Assembly: GCA_017515345.1 (NCBI GenBank)
Contig: JAFWFZ010000006.1
Span: 1-51,100 of the forward strand
DNA length: 51,100 bases
DNA from: Oscillospiraceae bacterium
GTDB taxonomy: Bacteria > Bacillota > Clostridia > Oscillospirales > Oscillospiraceae
Reading direction: 5' to 3'
Shown here: piece by piece, positions 25,408 through 34,158 of the stretch
Numbering within the stretch: position 1 is the first letter of the stretch
Layout: each line of letters opens with the position of its first letter
Notes under the pieces: model-generated
What the model was told of the DNA's origin: nothing
Databases searched by the model: none
The model's input: the letters and a program-made list of their open reading frames with translations, nothing else
Made by a program: the position numbers and the translations under genes

Positions 25408-26228
25408 GGTCCCTCCTCCGCGCCGATGAGCGCGCGGTATGCGCCGCCGTCAGATACGCTGTTGGGCGACACGGCGACGAGCAGTGATCGTTTCGGCCTT
25501 CCGTCCAGACGAGCCTCGTCCGGGCGGAAGGCCAGCAGCAGGCCGTCCTCCACTCCCACGGCGCTGTAAGGAACCAGACGGAAGCGGCTGTCCTCCAGCG
25601 CCTCGAAGGCGGCCACGGCGCCGCGCTCCCGCACAAGGACGGCCGGGTTGGGGGATTCCCCCTCGAACAGGGGCATCAGGTCGTCCGCCCCGGCCACGGC
25701 CACGCCGGAGCCTGTCAGCGGGTCGGTGAGGCTGTTCCCCGTGTCCGCCATGGCTGACAGACGCACACACCGGCCGCCCCGGATAAGGGTGAGCTGGGCG
25801 ATCGCGCCGCCCCGCCGTCCGGCCCGACGGAAGACGATGGAAAAGATGCCGCAGCAGCAGAGAAGCGCGGGAATGAGCACCTGCGGCTCCGCCAGCCGCC
25901 CGCCGGTGAAGAGGGCAAGAGCCCAGGCCACGCCGCCGAATGCCGCCGCCACAGCAAAAAGCGTCAGCGTCGGCCGCAGGAGCGAGCGAGGTCCCCCGAA
26001 GGCGGCCAGAGCGATCAGGATGCCGAAGGCGACCCGGAGCAGAGGCGACAGGAGAAAACCCATCCCCGGCAGATACCCCGCGGCGGCGTAAAGTCCGCCC
26101 AGCGCCGCCGAAAGGATGAGCCGCGCCCGCCGCACCCGGACGCCGCAGATACCGCCCGTGGCCAGCAGCAGGAAACAGTCGATGAGCGCGTTGACGAAAA
26201 ATACGGAATCTATGTAGACGACCTGCAT
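25404..26228 (-). CDS. spoIIGA: Sigma-E processing peptidase SpoIIGA
   Basis: A 274-residue membrane aspartic protease. The N-terminal half has about five membrane helices ([24 protein letters not shown] onward). The C-terminal half holds [16 protein letters not shown], with the catalytic Asp in the DTGN motif. It cleaves the pro-sequence of sigma-E at the forespore septum during sporulation. The true start is ATG 26228, matching the conserved N terminus; a 410-residue reading of the frame extends backwards over the next gene and is rejected. GGGAGG lies upstream. It is translationally coupled to sigE. Confidence 0.93.
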   Translation of the reverse strand: MQVVYIDSVFFVNALIDCFLLLATGGICGVRVRRARLILSAALGGLYAAAGYLPGMGFLLSPLLRVAFGILIALAAFGGPRSLLRPTLTLFAVAAAFGGVAWALALFTGGRLAEPQVLIPALLCCCGIFSIVFRRAGRRGGAIAQLTLIRGGRCVRLSAMADTGNSLTDPLTGSGVAVAGADDLMPLFEGESPNPAVLVRERGAVAAFEALEDSRFRLVPYSAVGVEDGLLLAFRPDEARLDGRPKRSLLVAVSPNSVSDGGAYRALIGAEEGP

Positions 26229-26311
26229 CACGTTGCCTCCCACCCGCCGGGAGCGCCAGCCCACCGGCCGCGTCCATCTTACGCCGGGAGCGGCGTGAAA
26301 AAGGTCAAAAC

Positions 26312-26584
26312 CTACCAGCCGCGCAGGATCTTTTCCCGTCGATAGGCGCCCTCCACGTCGATGAGGATGATATCGTCCCCGATCCGCCGGATGCACTCCC
26401 AGGGCAGCACATAGTCGTCCTCCCGGCCCAGAAGCCCGAAAAACCGCCGGGGCCCCGGCGCGATCAGGGCGACCACCCGGCCCCCCGGCGACTCCAGCAC
26501 CACGTCGGCCACAAGGCCCAGGCGCAGCCCGTCCCGGATGTTCACGATCTCCTTGCACCGGAGCTCCCCGATGCTCACCTGCAT
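26312..26584 (-). CDS. YlmC/YmxH family sporulation-associated protein
   Basis: A 90-residue PRC-barrel-like protein. MQVSIGELRCKEIVNIRDGLRLGLVADVVLES, GPRRFFGLLGREDDYVLPWECIRRIGDDIILID is the family core. In Firmicutes, relatives are encoded near sporulation or cell-division genes; the molecular role is not established. GGGGGTGG lies before the ATG. The gene is 84 bases upstream of spoIIGA and probably belongs to its transcript. Confidence 0.85.
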   Translation of the reverse strand: MQVSIGELRCKEIVNIRDGLRLGLVADVVLESPGGRVVALIAPGPRRFFGLLGREDDYVLPWECIRRIGDDIILIDVEGAYRREKILRGW

Positions 26585-26633
26585 ATCGCCACCCCCTTTG
26601 TTCCAGCCTATGCGACGCCTCGCCGAAATAGGA

Positions 26634-26667
26634 CAAAAAAAGACCGGAGGGCGCCGCCTCCGGTCTT
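26634..26667 (-). terminator. Terminator of the tetrapyrrole operon
   Basis: AAGACCGGAGG (26640-26650) pairs with CCTCCGGTCTT (26657-26667). On the minus strand the stem is followed by a run of six or more T residues, just after the stop of the precorrin-2 dehydrogenase gene. Confidence 0.85.
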
Positions 26668-26670
26668 GTC

Positions 26671-27123
26671 TTATTCCTTTTCCAGGAGTTCCCGAACCGC
26701 TTCGGTCAATCGTTTGGCCTCCTCGTGGTCCTTTCCGCTGGCGGTGACGCCGATAACCGCGTTCTCCTTCACGGCTACGCCGGGGAAGTAGAAGTCGCTT
26801 TTTCCCTTGTCGCTGGCCACGTTCACCGGTATGCCCAGCCGCTTGCAGTCCTCATATACCCGGTCGTTCACCGCCGGGTCATTCGTAGCGGCGAATACCA
26901 GGTCCGCGCCGTCGAGGTCCGACGGGGCGTAGGGCTTTTTCAGGAGTTCTACGCCCGGCAGCGCCTCCAGCTCCGGCAGCGCCCCGACTGCGACCACGGC
27001 GACCCGGGGGGCGAAGCGCAGCAGCGTCCTGATCCGCCGGTACGCAATGCGTCCCGCACCGACGACCAGGAGCTTTTTTCCGCTCAGGTCCACGAACAGG
27101 GGGAAATAGGGGTAGTCCGCCAC
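26671..27123 (-). CDS. Precorrin-2 dehydrogenase (siroheme synthase N-terminal type)
   Basis: A protein of about 150 residues that should oxidise precorrin-2 to sirohydrochlorin with NAD. It opens PYFPLFVDLSGKKLLVVGAGRIAYRRIRTLLRF, an NAD-binding Rossmann motif with GAGRIA. It continues with DLVFAATNDPAVN and GIPVNVASDKGKSDFYFPGVA, as in CysG-N and Met8. I start at GTG 27123, 9 bases after AAGGAAG; a reading from 27162 overlaps the previous gene. It is the last gene of the operon, so the operon can feed both siroheme and cobalamin. No separate chelatase domain is evident. Confidence 0.85.
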   Translation of the reverse strand: MADYPYFPLFVDLSGKKLLVVGAGRIAYRRIRTLLRFAPRVAVVAVGALPELEALPGVELLKKPYAPSDLDGADLVFAATNDPAVNDRVYEDCKRLGIPVNVASDKGKSDFYFPGVAVKENAVIGVTASGKDHEEAKRLTEAVRELLEKE

Positions 27124-27127
27124 GGGC

Positions 27128-28198
27128 TCACTTCCTTTTCTTCTTGATGAAATGGTTGGCAACGCCGCCCAGCACGATGATCCCCGCCGCCAGATACAGC
27201 ACCTTCATCGCCGCGTTTTGGGGGATCTGGGACTTGGAGCCGATGGACTCGGCGTAGAAGGTGAGCACGTATTCGATCTCCACCGGGTCGCCCATGGCAG
27301 TGGTGTCCGCAATGACGGGGATCCCCTCATCCATAACGGTGATGGGGATCTCAAAGGTGGAGTTGCCCCCGTCGGTGGTCTGATTGTGATAGACCTCGTC
27401 CTCCAGGATCATATAGTCGTAATAGCTGCTGCTCCACAGGAGACGGGCGTATGCCCGCCCGTCCCGCACGATGAGCAGGGTGGGAGAGGAGATGCTTGCC
27501 CGGCCGCTGCCGCCGGTCATGTTCACCTCAATGGAGTACTCCCCGTCGGAGCGGGGCACCGTCACCGCCTCCGGCGGCTCATGCGGCTCCATATGCGCCG
27601 GGGTGACGGGCGCCGCTTCGTAAGCGCGGATGGCGGCCTCGATCACGTCCAGATCGGGCAGGTCGATGGCCACAGCCCCCTCCGGCAGGGAGGAGGCGTA
27701 GAACACCAGCGTCCGGTCATACCACCGCTTGCGCCGCTTGCTGTAGGCCGCGCAGGGGACGCCCTTGTCCAGCGCCTCCACCGGGATGGTGAACACGCCG
27801 TGGCCGCTGCTGTCCGTGTAGCCGATGTAGTTCTCTTTTTTGTCGTTTTCCGCCTGCTCGCCGGAGCCGGGGTAGACCCATTGATAGCTGAGACTCGATA
27901 CAGTGATGCGGGCGGACATGACATGGTCCTCCACGATGAGCTGCGCCTCCAGGATCTTGAAGAACGGAGAGGAGGAATCCACCTTCACGTCGTATACCCC
28001 GTCGGCCACGTCCCGCCCGTAGACGGGGACCATGCCGTAGCGCCCCACGTCCATGGAGCGGATCTCCTTCTGCGCCTGGGCCGCTCGGGCGGAGAGGTCA
28101 TCCTCCTCCGCGAAAGCGGGGGTCGCGTCGCAGAGGATCACCGCAAGGCAGAGCGCATAGCAGAAAACACAAGCGAGTATTCGTTTCAGTCTTCCCAT
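27128..28198 (-). CDS. Membrane-anchored surface protein with two NEAT-like domains
   Basis: A 356-residue protein. The signal peptide ends near PAFA (residue 30). Two related beta-rich domains cover about 61-172 and 214-318. Each has a DG-(V/E)-Y-(D/S)-(V/I)-(K/E)-V opening, an (A/T)-x-LIV-x-(D/R) strand, a middle SSLSYQWVYP or SSSYYDYMIL block, then F-(T/E)-IPV-type strands and LVFY/LTFY ends. A C-terminal helix (331-349) with a KKKRK tail anchors it outside the cell. This pattern resembles NEAT domains, which bind heme or related tetrapyrroles. Its place in a B12-controlled tetrapyrrole operon supports tetrapyrrole or corrinoid binding. The family call is by pattern only. ATG 28198 is preferred over a longer frame that covers the permease gene. 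Confidence 0.65.
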   Translation of the reverse strand: MGRLKRILACVFCYALCLAVILCDATPAFAEEDDLSARAAQAQKEIRSMDVGRYGMVPVYGRDVADGVYDVKVDSSSPFFKILEAQLIVEDHVMSARITVSSLSYQWVYPGSGEQAENDKKENYIGYTDSSGHGVFTIPVEALDKGVPCAAYSKRRKRWYDRTLVFYASSLPEGAVAIDLPDLDVIEAAIRAYEAAPVTPAHMEPHEPPEAVTVPRSDGEYSIEVNMTGGSGRASISSPTLLIVRDGRAYARLLWSSSYYDYMILEDEVYHNQTTDGGNSTFEIPITVMDEGIPVIADTTAMGDPVEIEYVLTFYAESIGSKSQIPQNAAMKVLYLAAGIIVLGGVANHFIKKKRK

Positions 28199-28206
28199 GG
28201 CGCACC

Positions 28207-28938
28207 TCACAGATTCTTCTTCCGGTAGATGAACCAGACTGCGAGCCCGCCGAAAACTACGAGATACGCCGCCAGCACGGCAAAGCCGAAAAGCCCCGGC
28301 TCCTCCGCGTTGGCAATGGCGCGGATCATGGAGCTGGCCTGGGAGAGGGGCAGCAGGCTGATGACCTGCCGGAAGCCGGAGGGCATCTGGTCCGTGGAGA
28401 AGAAGGTGTTGCACAGAAACGACATGGGCATGATGATATAGGAGGTGAACCGGGGGGCGTCGGTATAGCTTTTGGCCAGAAAGGACAGCACCAGCGCGAT
28501 GGTGGCGAACACGGTGCCGTTCAGGAACATGATGAGCACGGAGATGAGATTGAACGTCAGATCCGTGCGGATGGGCAGCGTCAGCAGCAGGATGATGCCT
28601 CCGGCGTACATGCCCCGCAGCGCGCCGCCGATGACCTGGCCCAGGATGAACTGCCACAGGGGCGTGGGCGAGACCATCACCTGGTCCAGCGCCTTTTCGT
28701 ACAGGCGCTGCACGCTCATATTCTGGGCGATGGCGCTGAAGCTGCCGGTCATGGTGGCCATGGCCACTACGCCGGGGATGAGGAAATGGAGATAGGGCTC
28801 CCCGTGGGAGGTGGTCTGGATCCCCATGCCGAAGATGATGAGGTACATGAGGGGGGAGATCATGGCCGCGACGGTGATCTTGTAGAAGTCGCGCCGGAAC
28901 TCCACCCATTTTTCCCATAATACTGTAATGATCCCCAT
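28207..28938 (-). CDS. ABC-2 type transporter permease
   Basis: A 243-residue membrane protein with six predicted helices in the ABC-2 arrangement. AMISPLMYLIIFGMGI is the first helix, then PGVVAMATMTGSFSAIAQNMSVQRLYEKALDQVMVSP, and MPMSFLCNTFFSTDQMPSGFRQVISLLPLSQASSMIRAI is the typical late segment. Such permeases usually export drugs, lipids or polysaccharides. GAGGAG lies just before the ATG. It is placed between its ATPase and the NEAT-like protein, 10 bases from either. The cargo is unknown; tetrapyrrole handling is suggested by context only. Confidence 0.85.
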   Translation of the reverse strand: MGIITVLWEKWVEFRRDFYKITVAAMISPLMYLIIFGMGIQTTSHGEPYLHFLIPGVVAMATMTGSFSAIAQNMSVQRLYEKALDQVMVSPTPLWQFILGQVIGGALRGMYAGGIILLLTLPIRTDLTFNLISVLIMFLNGTVFATIALVLSFLAKSYTDAPRFTSYIIMPMSFLCNTFFSTDQMPSGFRQVISLLPLSQASSMIRAIANAEEPGLFGFAVLAAYLVVFGGLAVWFIYRKKNL

Positions 28939-28948
28939 ACTGCTCCTC

Positions 28949-29791
28949 TCAGCCGTTCGTCAGCTTCCGCCCGGCGCATTCCACGAATACGTCCTCCAGG
29001 GTGGTGGCCCGGAGGCTGGCGTCCTGCCCCGCCGTGCGCAGGTAGGCGATGGCCGCTTCCCGGTCGGGGAAATAACGGCTTTTCAGCCCATCCTCCCCGG
29101 TCTCATCCACGGCGAAGCCGCCCAGCTCCGCGATCAGGCCCGCCGGGGAGTCCAGTTTCTGGAGCTTTCCCCGGTTGATCAGGGCCACCCGGTCGCAGAG
29201 GGCCTGGGCCTCCTCCATATAGTGGGTGGTGAGGATGATGGTCATGCTTCTGCCGTTGAGCCGCCGCAGAAGGTTCCACATCTGCCGGCGCGACAGAGCA
29301 TCCATCCCGGCGGTGGGCTCGTCCAGCAGAAGGATCTCCGGCTCGATGAGCAGGGCGCGGCAGATCATCAGCTTCCGCTTCATGCCGCCGGAGAGGTGAC
29401 GCACCGTGCGCCGCCGGTACTCCAAAAGTCCCGCGAAATCCAGAAGCTCCTCTGTTTTTTGACGGATCACCTTCATTGGCAGCCGGTAGAGCCGCCCCTG
29501 ATACTCCATCACCTCGTCCATGCTCATATCCTGCCGCATGGAGTATTCCTGGGTGATGACGCTGAGCTTCCGCTTCTGGGCGGAGGACTTGCGGGTGAGC
29601 CGCTGTCCGTCGATGAGGATCTCGCCGGAGGTGGGCAGCAGCACCGTGGAGAGCATGCTGATGGTGGTGGTCTTGCCCGCGCCGTTGGGTCCCAGCAGGC
29701 CGAAAAACTCCCCCGTTTCCACCGTGAGGCTCAGCCCGTCCACCGCGGTAAAATCCTCGAACCGCTTCGTCAGCGATCGAAGCTCGATCAT
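28949..29791 (-). CDS. ABC-2 type transporter ATP-binding protein
   Basis: A 280-residue ATPase of the DrrA/NodI-like group. Walker A is GPNGAGKTT (34-42), the signature is LSGGMKRKLMICRAL, and Walker B is ILLLDEPTAGMD, followed by the H-loop TTHYMEEA. All catalytic residues are present. The C-terminal region (ATTLEDVFVECAGRKL) is typical of ABC-2 exporters. The start overlaps the cobI stop by ATGA, linking it firmly to the tetrapyrrole genes. It should power the permease encoded next. Confidence 0.9.
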   Translation of the reverse strand: MIELRSLTKRFEDFTAVDGLSLTVETGEFFGLLGPNGAGKTTTISMLSTVLLPTSGEILIDGQRLTRKSSAQKRKLSVITQEYSMRQDMSMDEVMEYQGRLYRLPMKVIRQKTEELLDFAGLLEYRRRTVRHLSGGMKRKLMICRALLIEPEILLLDEPTAGMDALSRRQMWNLLRRLNGRSMTIILTTHYMEEAQALCDRVALINRGKLQKLDSPAGLIAELGGFAVDETGEDGLKSRYFPDREAAIAYLRTAGQDASLRATTLEDVFVECAGRKLTNG

Positions 29792-30477
29792 GATCTGTGC
29801 TCTTTTGCGATGATGAGGGAGAAGTAGCCCGCGTCGTCGGGGATCTCATCCAGGCTGCGGCAGATCTGCTCCGTCTCCATGCCGCAGTCGATGACGGCGC
29901 AGGCCTCCCGGCCGCTTGAGCGCAGGAGCTCCTTGACCTCCCTCATGTGGCTGGCGGATTTCATCAGCACGTAGTTGCCGTCCCGCTCCAGCCGGTCCTC
30001 CGTCTTGTGGACGGCGGGCACGACGTGCAGAGGCTCGTCCCACTCCGCCAGGGGGAGGTTCAGCCGCGCCGCCGCCGCGCAGAAGGAGGTGATGCCGCTC
30101 ACCAGCTCCACGGGGTAGCCGTCCGCCTCCAGATAGTGCTGGAGATAGCTGAACGTACAGTAAACGGTGGGATCGCCCAAGGTTATGTAAACCACATTCT
30201 TCCCCTGATCCAGATACTTTTTCAGCAGCTCGGCGCCCTTTTTGTGCTCCTCGTCAATGAGGGCGCGGTCCTTCACCATGGGCATATAGACCGGCACCAG
30301 TTCCTTTTCCGCCAGCTCCGGCACCGCCTGTACCGCGATCTTGTAGGCGACGGATTCCCGGGCGTCCTTCCCAGCCACGGCGATCACATCGTTCTCTTTG
30401 ATGAGCCGGATGGCCTTGAGCGTCATGAGCTCGGGGTCGCCTGGGCCCACGCCCACGCCGTATGCGATTCCTTTCAT
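29788..30477 (-). CDS. cobI: Precorrin-2 / cobalt-factor-II C20-methyltransferase
   Basis: A 229-residue tetrapyrrole methylase. GVGVGPGDPELMTLKAIRLIKENDVIAVAG is the glycine-rich N-terminal loop specific to CobI/CbiL. TLGDPTVYCTFSYL and LVSGITSFCAAAARLNLPLAEWDEPLHVVPA complete the family signature. It transfers the C20 methyl group from SAM to precorrin-2 or its cobalt form, the first step committed to cobalamin. It overlaps the cobA-hemD and ABC ATPase genes by 4 bases each. Whether the aerobic (CobI) or anaerobic (CbiL) substrate is used cannot be read from the sequence; an anaerobe would use the cobalt form. No other corrin-ring genes are in the window. Confidence 0.92.
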   Translation of the reverse strand: MKGIAYGVGVGPGDPELMTLKAIRLIKENDVIAVAGKDARESVAYKIAVQAVPELAEKELVPVYMPMVKDRALIDEEHKKGAELLKKYLDQGKNVVYITLGDPTVYCTFSYLQHYLEADGYPVELVSGITSFCAAAARLNLPLAEWDEPLHVVPAVHKTEDRLERDGNYVLMKSASHMREVKELLRSSGREACAVIDCGMETEQICRSLDEIPDDAGYFSLIIAKEHRS

Positions 30478-32000
30478 TTCTTTTCCTCCTTCTTCAGCTC
30501 CGCCGCGGCGCGCTCCGCGCAGTCGGCCAGAGATTCCAGCGTCGCTTTTTCGCTAACCCAGGTGCGCATACCCAGCGCCTCCGCCGCCGACCGGGTCTGG
30601 CGGCCGATGCACACGGCGTTCACCTTTGAAAAGTCCATGTCTCCCATGCTCTCCGCGAAGCCCCGCACCGTGGACGCGCTGGTAAACAGACACAGGTCCA
30701 CGTCGCCGGACTCCACCGCGGCCCGCTCGTCGATGACGCGGGAGCGTATATAGACCGTATCATAAGTGGGGAGATCGGTGATCTCCAGCCCGTCGCCGCC
30801 CCTGAGTCCTTCGATGAGGGCCCGGTTCCCGATGGCGGCCCGGGGTATGAGGAGCCGCGCGCCCTTTTCGCAGACGGCGGCCAGCTCCCGGCCAAGGGTC
30901 TCCCCGTCGTACACCGAGGGGACGAAATCGGGTCTCAGCCCGTATTTTCTCAGGGCCTTTGACGTTCCCTGTCCGATGGAGGCGATGCGGACCCGCCCCA
31001 GGGCGCGCACGTCCAGCGCCTCCAGCAGTTTGTCGAAGAAGATGCGCACGCCGCTGGGGCTCGTGAACACCAGCCAGTCGTACCGGCCCTGCGCCAGCGC
31101 CGCAATGGCCGCCTCCACAGGGGCCTGATCGTCCACCGGCACGGTGGCGATGGCGGGCAGCTCCAGGACCTCCGCCCCGCGCTGCCGCAGCAGATCCGCC
31201 AGACCGGAGACGAGCTCCCGCGGCCTTGTCACCAGCGCCTTCACACCGCCCAGGGGCCGCTTTTCATACCAGGAGAAGGTGTCCGCCAGGGAGCAGACCG
31301 GCCCCACCACGATGATGGCGGGCGTCTCCACCCCCTGCCTTTCGCACTCCGCCTCCAGAGTGTCCAGGGTGGCCACGATGCGCTTCTGGGCGGCGGTGGT
31401 GCCCTTCTGCAGTACAGCCGCCGGGGTGCCCGGGTCCATGCCGGCCTCCAGCAGCCCGGCGCGGATATGGGGCAGCGCCGCGATGCCCATGAGGAAGATG
31501 AGGGTGCCCTTTGTTTTCACCAGGGCCCCGAAGTCGATGTCGTACTCGCTCTCGCCCCGTTTGTGTCCCGTGATCACGTGGACGCTGGAGGTATAGTCCC
31601 GGTGGGTCACAGGGATGCCGCTGTAGGCGGGCACCGCAAAGGCGCTGGTCACGCCGGGCACCACCTCGAAGGGGATCCCGTGCTCCGCCAGCAGCTCCAG
31701 CTCCTCGCCGCCCCGGCCGAAGAGGAAGGGGTCGCCCCCCTTGAGCCGCACCACCCGGTATCCCTTCCGGGCTTCCTCCAGCAGCAGCCGGTTGGTGTCA
31801 TGCTGCTTCATATAGTGGTTGCCGGAGCGCTTCCCGGCAAAGACGAGCCGGGCGGAATCGGGGATCATGTTCAGAACGCCCTGTCCCACCAGCGCGTCGT
31901 AGACCACCACCTCCGCCTCGGAAAGGACCTGTTTTCCGCGAAGCGTAAGCAGTCCGGCGTCACCGGGGCCAGCGCCCACCAGCCAAACTTTTCCGGTCAT
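30474..32000 (-). CDS. cobA-hemD: Fused uroporphyrinogen-III methyltransferase / uroporphyrinogen-III synthase
   Basis: A 508-residue bifunctional protein. The N-terminal domain (about 1-240) is SUMT: VWLVGAGPGDAGLLTLRGKQVL, VVRLKGGDPFLFGRGGEE and VVPGVTSAFAVPAYSGIPVTHRDY. It methylates uroporphyrinogen III at C2 and C7 to give precorrin-2. The C-terminal domain (about 255-500) is HemD: VKALVTRPRELVSGLADLLRQRGAEV, DWLVFTSPSGVRIFF and LCLFTSASTVRGF. It closes and inverts the D ring. This fusion order is common in Firmicutes and channels uroporphyrinogen III toward siroheme and cobalamin. The gene has 4-base overlaps on both sides. Confidence 0.95.
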   Translation of the reverse strand: MTGKVWLVGAGPGDAGLLTLRGKQVLSEAEVVVYDALVGQGVLNMIPDSARLVFAGKRSGNHYMKQHDTNRLLLEEARKGYRVVRLKGGDPFLFGRGGEELELLAEHGIPFEVVPGVTSAFAVPAYSGIPVTHRDYTSSVHVITGHKRGESEYDIDFGALVKTKGTLIFLMGIAALPHIRAGLLEAGMDPGTPAAVLQKGTTAAQKRIVATLDTLEAECERQGVETPAIIVVGPVCSLADTFSWYEKRPLGGVKALVTRPRELVSGLADLLRQRGAEVLELPAIATVPVDDQAPVEAAIAALAQGRYDWLVFTSPSGVRIFFDKLLEALDVRALGRVRIASIGQGTSKALRKYGLRPDFVPSVYDGETLGRELAAVCEKGARLLIPRAAIGNRALIEGLRGGDGLEITDLPTYDTVYIRSRVIDERAAVESGDVDLCLFTSASTVRGFAESMGDMDFSKVNAVCIGRQTRSAAEALGMRTWVSEKATLESLADCAERAAAELKKEEKK

Positions 32001-32890
32001 ATGCCGCCCTCCCTGAAGTGATCCCGCAGCCTGCGGGCAAGACTCACGCCCAGCTCCCGGGCGTCGGAAGCCGTGCCCTCCGCCTCGCCGGTCACGTGGC
32101 GGCCGGCAGCCTCGTCATAGTACAGGGCGCGAAGGCGGATCGTCCCGTCCTCCACCCTGGCGTAGGCGCAGACGGGCGACGTGCAGCCGCCGTTCAGCTC
32201 AGAGGTGAAGGCCCGCTCGCAGATCGCGGCGGTCTCCGCGTCCTTATCCAGGAAGCCGGAAAGATAGCTGTGATCCTCCCCGGCGCGGCCCTGGATGGCC
32301 AGAATGCCCTGCCCCGCCGCGGGGATCATCTCCTCCGGCTCGAAGAACCGGCTGATGCGGCTCTCCAGTCCCAGCCTTTTGAGACCGGCGGCCGCCAGCA
32401 CCAGGGCGCCGAACTGCCCCTCGTCCAGCTTCCGGAGCCGGGTCTGCAGGTTGCCCCGGACGGGCTCGATCCGGTATCCGGGATACAGCGCCCGGAGCTG
32501 CAGGCTCCTGCGCAGGCTGGCGGAGCCAATGGGCTTTGCCGGGTCGGGGACGGTCGCCCCCTCAGGCAGCACCAGCACGTCCCGGGGATCTTCCCGCTTT
32601 GAAAAGCCCAGCAGGGGCAGATCCGCCGCCACCTCCATGGGCACATCCTTCAGGCTGTGCACCGTGATGTCCGCGCGGCCGTCCCGCAGGGCGGCGTCCA
32701 GCTCCTTGACGAAGAGCCCCTTCCCGCCCACCTGGTCCAGGGTGCGGTCCAGGATCTTATCCCCGGTGGTCTTCATGGTGACGAGCTCGACCTGCGCATC
32801 CGGCACTTCGGCGCGGAGATAGTCCACCACCATCATGCTCTGCCTGACAGCCAGGACGCTCTCCCGGCTGCCGACGATGATCCGCCTCAT
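31997..32890 (-). CDS. hemC: Hydroxymethylbilane synthase
   Basis: A 297-residue porphobilinogen deaminase. [12 protein letters not shown] and [32 protein letters not shown] form the substrate-binding start. [20 protein letters not shown] and [15 protein letters not shown] are conserved. The dipyrromethane cofactor cysteine is C236 in NGGCTSPV, where many homologues have GGCQVP. It polymerises four porphobilinogens into hydroxymethylbilane for the HemD domain encoded next. It overlaps hemL and cobA-hemD by ATGA. Confidence 0.95.
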   Translation of the reverse strand: MRRIIVGSRESVLAVRQSMMVVDYLRAEVPDAQVELVTMKTTGDKILDRTLDQVGGKGLFVKELDAALRDGRADITVHSLKDVPMEVAADLPLLGFSKREDPRDVLVLPEGATVPDPAKPIGSASLRRSLQLRALYPGYRIEPVRGNLQTRLRKLDEGQFGALVLAAAGLKRLGLESRISRFFEPEEMIPAAGQGILAIQGRAGEDHSYLSGFLDKDAETAAICERAFTSELNGGCTSPVCAYARVEDGTIRLRALYYDEAAGRHVTGEAEGTASDARELGVSLARRLRDHFREGGI

Positions 32891-34158
32891 GGCCGGAACT
32901 CCCGCGCCGCCGCCAGCGTCCGCGCCAGATCCTCCTCCGAGTGGGCGGAGGAGAGAAACATGGCCTCAAACTGGGAGGGGGCCAGGTACACGCCCCGCTC
33001 AAGCATGTGCCGGAACCAGGCGGTGAAGCGCGATGTACTGCTTTTTTTGGCGGAGGCGTAGTCTGTCACGGGATCGCCGGTGAAAAACACGCAGCCCAGG
33101 GAGCCCACGCGGTTGAGGGTATGAGGCACGTCCCGCAGGGCGCCGTCCAGCTCGGAGAAGAAACGCTCCGCCGTCCTGTTCAGGGCGCCGTAGAAATCGG
33201 GGGTGTTTTTCAGAACCGTGAGCTGGGCGAGCCCGGCGGCCATGGCCACCGGGTTGCCGGACAGGGTGCCCGCCTGATACACGGGGCCCAGGGGGGCCAC
33301 CGTCTCCATCACGTCCCGGCGGCCGCCGTAGGCGCCCACGGGCATGCCGCCGCCGATGATCTTGCCGAAGGTGCACAGGTCCGCCCGCACACCGTAATAC
33401 TCCTGGGCGCCGCCCAGGGCCAGCCGGAAGCCGGTGATCACCTCGTCAAAAATGAGGAGGGCGCCGTTTTTGTCGCACAGGTCCCGCAGCCCCTCCAGAA
33501 AGCCGTCGGCAGGGGGTACCACGCCCATGTTGGCCCCCACGGGCTCCACGATCACGGCGGCGATCTCGCCGGGATTCGCATCGAAAAGGGCGGCAACGCC
33601 CGCAAGGTCGTTGTACTCCGCGGAGAGGGTGTCCTTCGTGCACCCGGCGGGCACGCCGGCGCTGCCGGGGATGCCCTGGGTCATGAGACCGGAGCCGGCC
33701 GCCACCAGCATGGCGTCGCTGTGGCCGTGGTAGCAGCCGGAGAATTTGATGAGCTTGTCGCGTCCGGTGAAGCCCCTGGCCGCCCGGACGGCGCTCATCA
33801 CCGCCTCGGTGCCGGAGTTCACCATGCGGATCATGTCGATGTTTGGGACGATAGCGCAGATGAGCTCCGCCATCTGCACCTCCCGCTCGGTGGCCGCGCC
33901 GAAGCTGAGGCCGCCGCGGACCGCCCGATCCACCGCATCCCGCACCGCGGGGTGGCCGTGGCCCAGGATCATGGGGCCCCAGGAGCATACGAAGTCGATA
34001 TATTCGCGCCCGTCCGCGTCCGTGATCCGGTCGCCCTCGGCGCTGGCGATGAAGGGGGGCGTCATACCCACGGAGCCGAAGGCCCGCACGGGGCTGTTGA
34101 CGCCGCCGGGGATGCGCCGCCTGGCCCGGTCAAAAAGCTCTTGAGAGGTTGAAGTCAT
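32887..34158 (-). CDS. hemL: Glutamate-1-semialdehyde 2,1-aminomutase
   Basis: A 423-residue PLP enzyme that converts glutamate-1-semialdehyde to 5-aminolevulinate. [15 protein letters not shown] is the family N terminus, [22 protein letters not shown] binds the cofactor phosphate, and [10 protein letters not shown] precedes the PLP lysine in [12 protein letters not shown] (K266). The length is normal. It overlaps hemB upstream and hemC downstream by 4 bases, so translation is coupled. Its product feeds HemB. Confidence 0.96.
   Translation of the reverse strand: MTSTSQELFDRARRRIPGGVNSPVRAFGSVGMTPPFIASAEGDRITDADGREYIDFVCSWGPMILGHGHPAVRDAVDRAVRGGLSFGAATEREVQMAELICAIVPNIDMIRMVNSGTEAVMSAVRAARGFTGRDKLIKFSGCYHGHSDAMLVAAGSGLMTQGIPGSAGVPAGCTKDTLSAEYNDLAGVAALFDANPGEIAAVIVEPVGANMGVVPPADGFLEGLRDLCDKNGALLIFDEVITGFRLALGGAQEYYGVRADLCTFGKIIGGGMPVGAYGGRRDVMETVAPLGPVYQAGTLSGNPVAMAAGLAQLTVLKNTPDFYGALNRTAERFFSELDGALRDVPHTLNRVGSLGCVFFTGDPVTDYASAKKSSTSRFTAWFRHMLERGVYLAPSQFEAMFLSSAHSEEDLARTLAAAREFRP

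Noticed and set aside
26229..26636. Long SpoIIGA frame of 410 residues
   Set aside because: It runs across the YlmC/YmxH-like gene. The family N terminus ([17 protein letters not shown]) begins at 26228.
28199..28918. N-terminal extension of the NEAT-like protein frame to 596 residues
   Set aside because: The extra stretch lies wholly over the ABC-2 permease gene on the same strand in another frame. The signal peptide starting at 28198 gives a natural N terminus.
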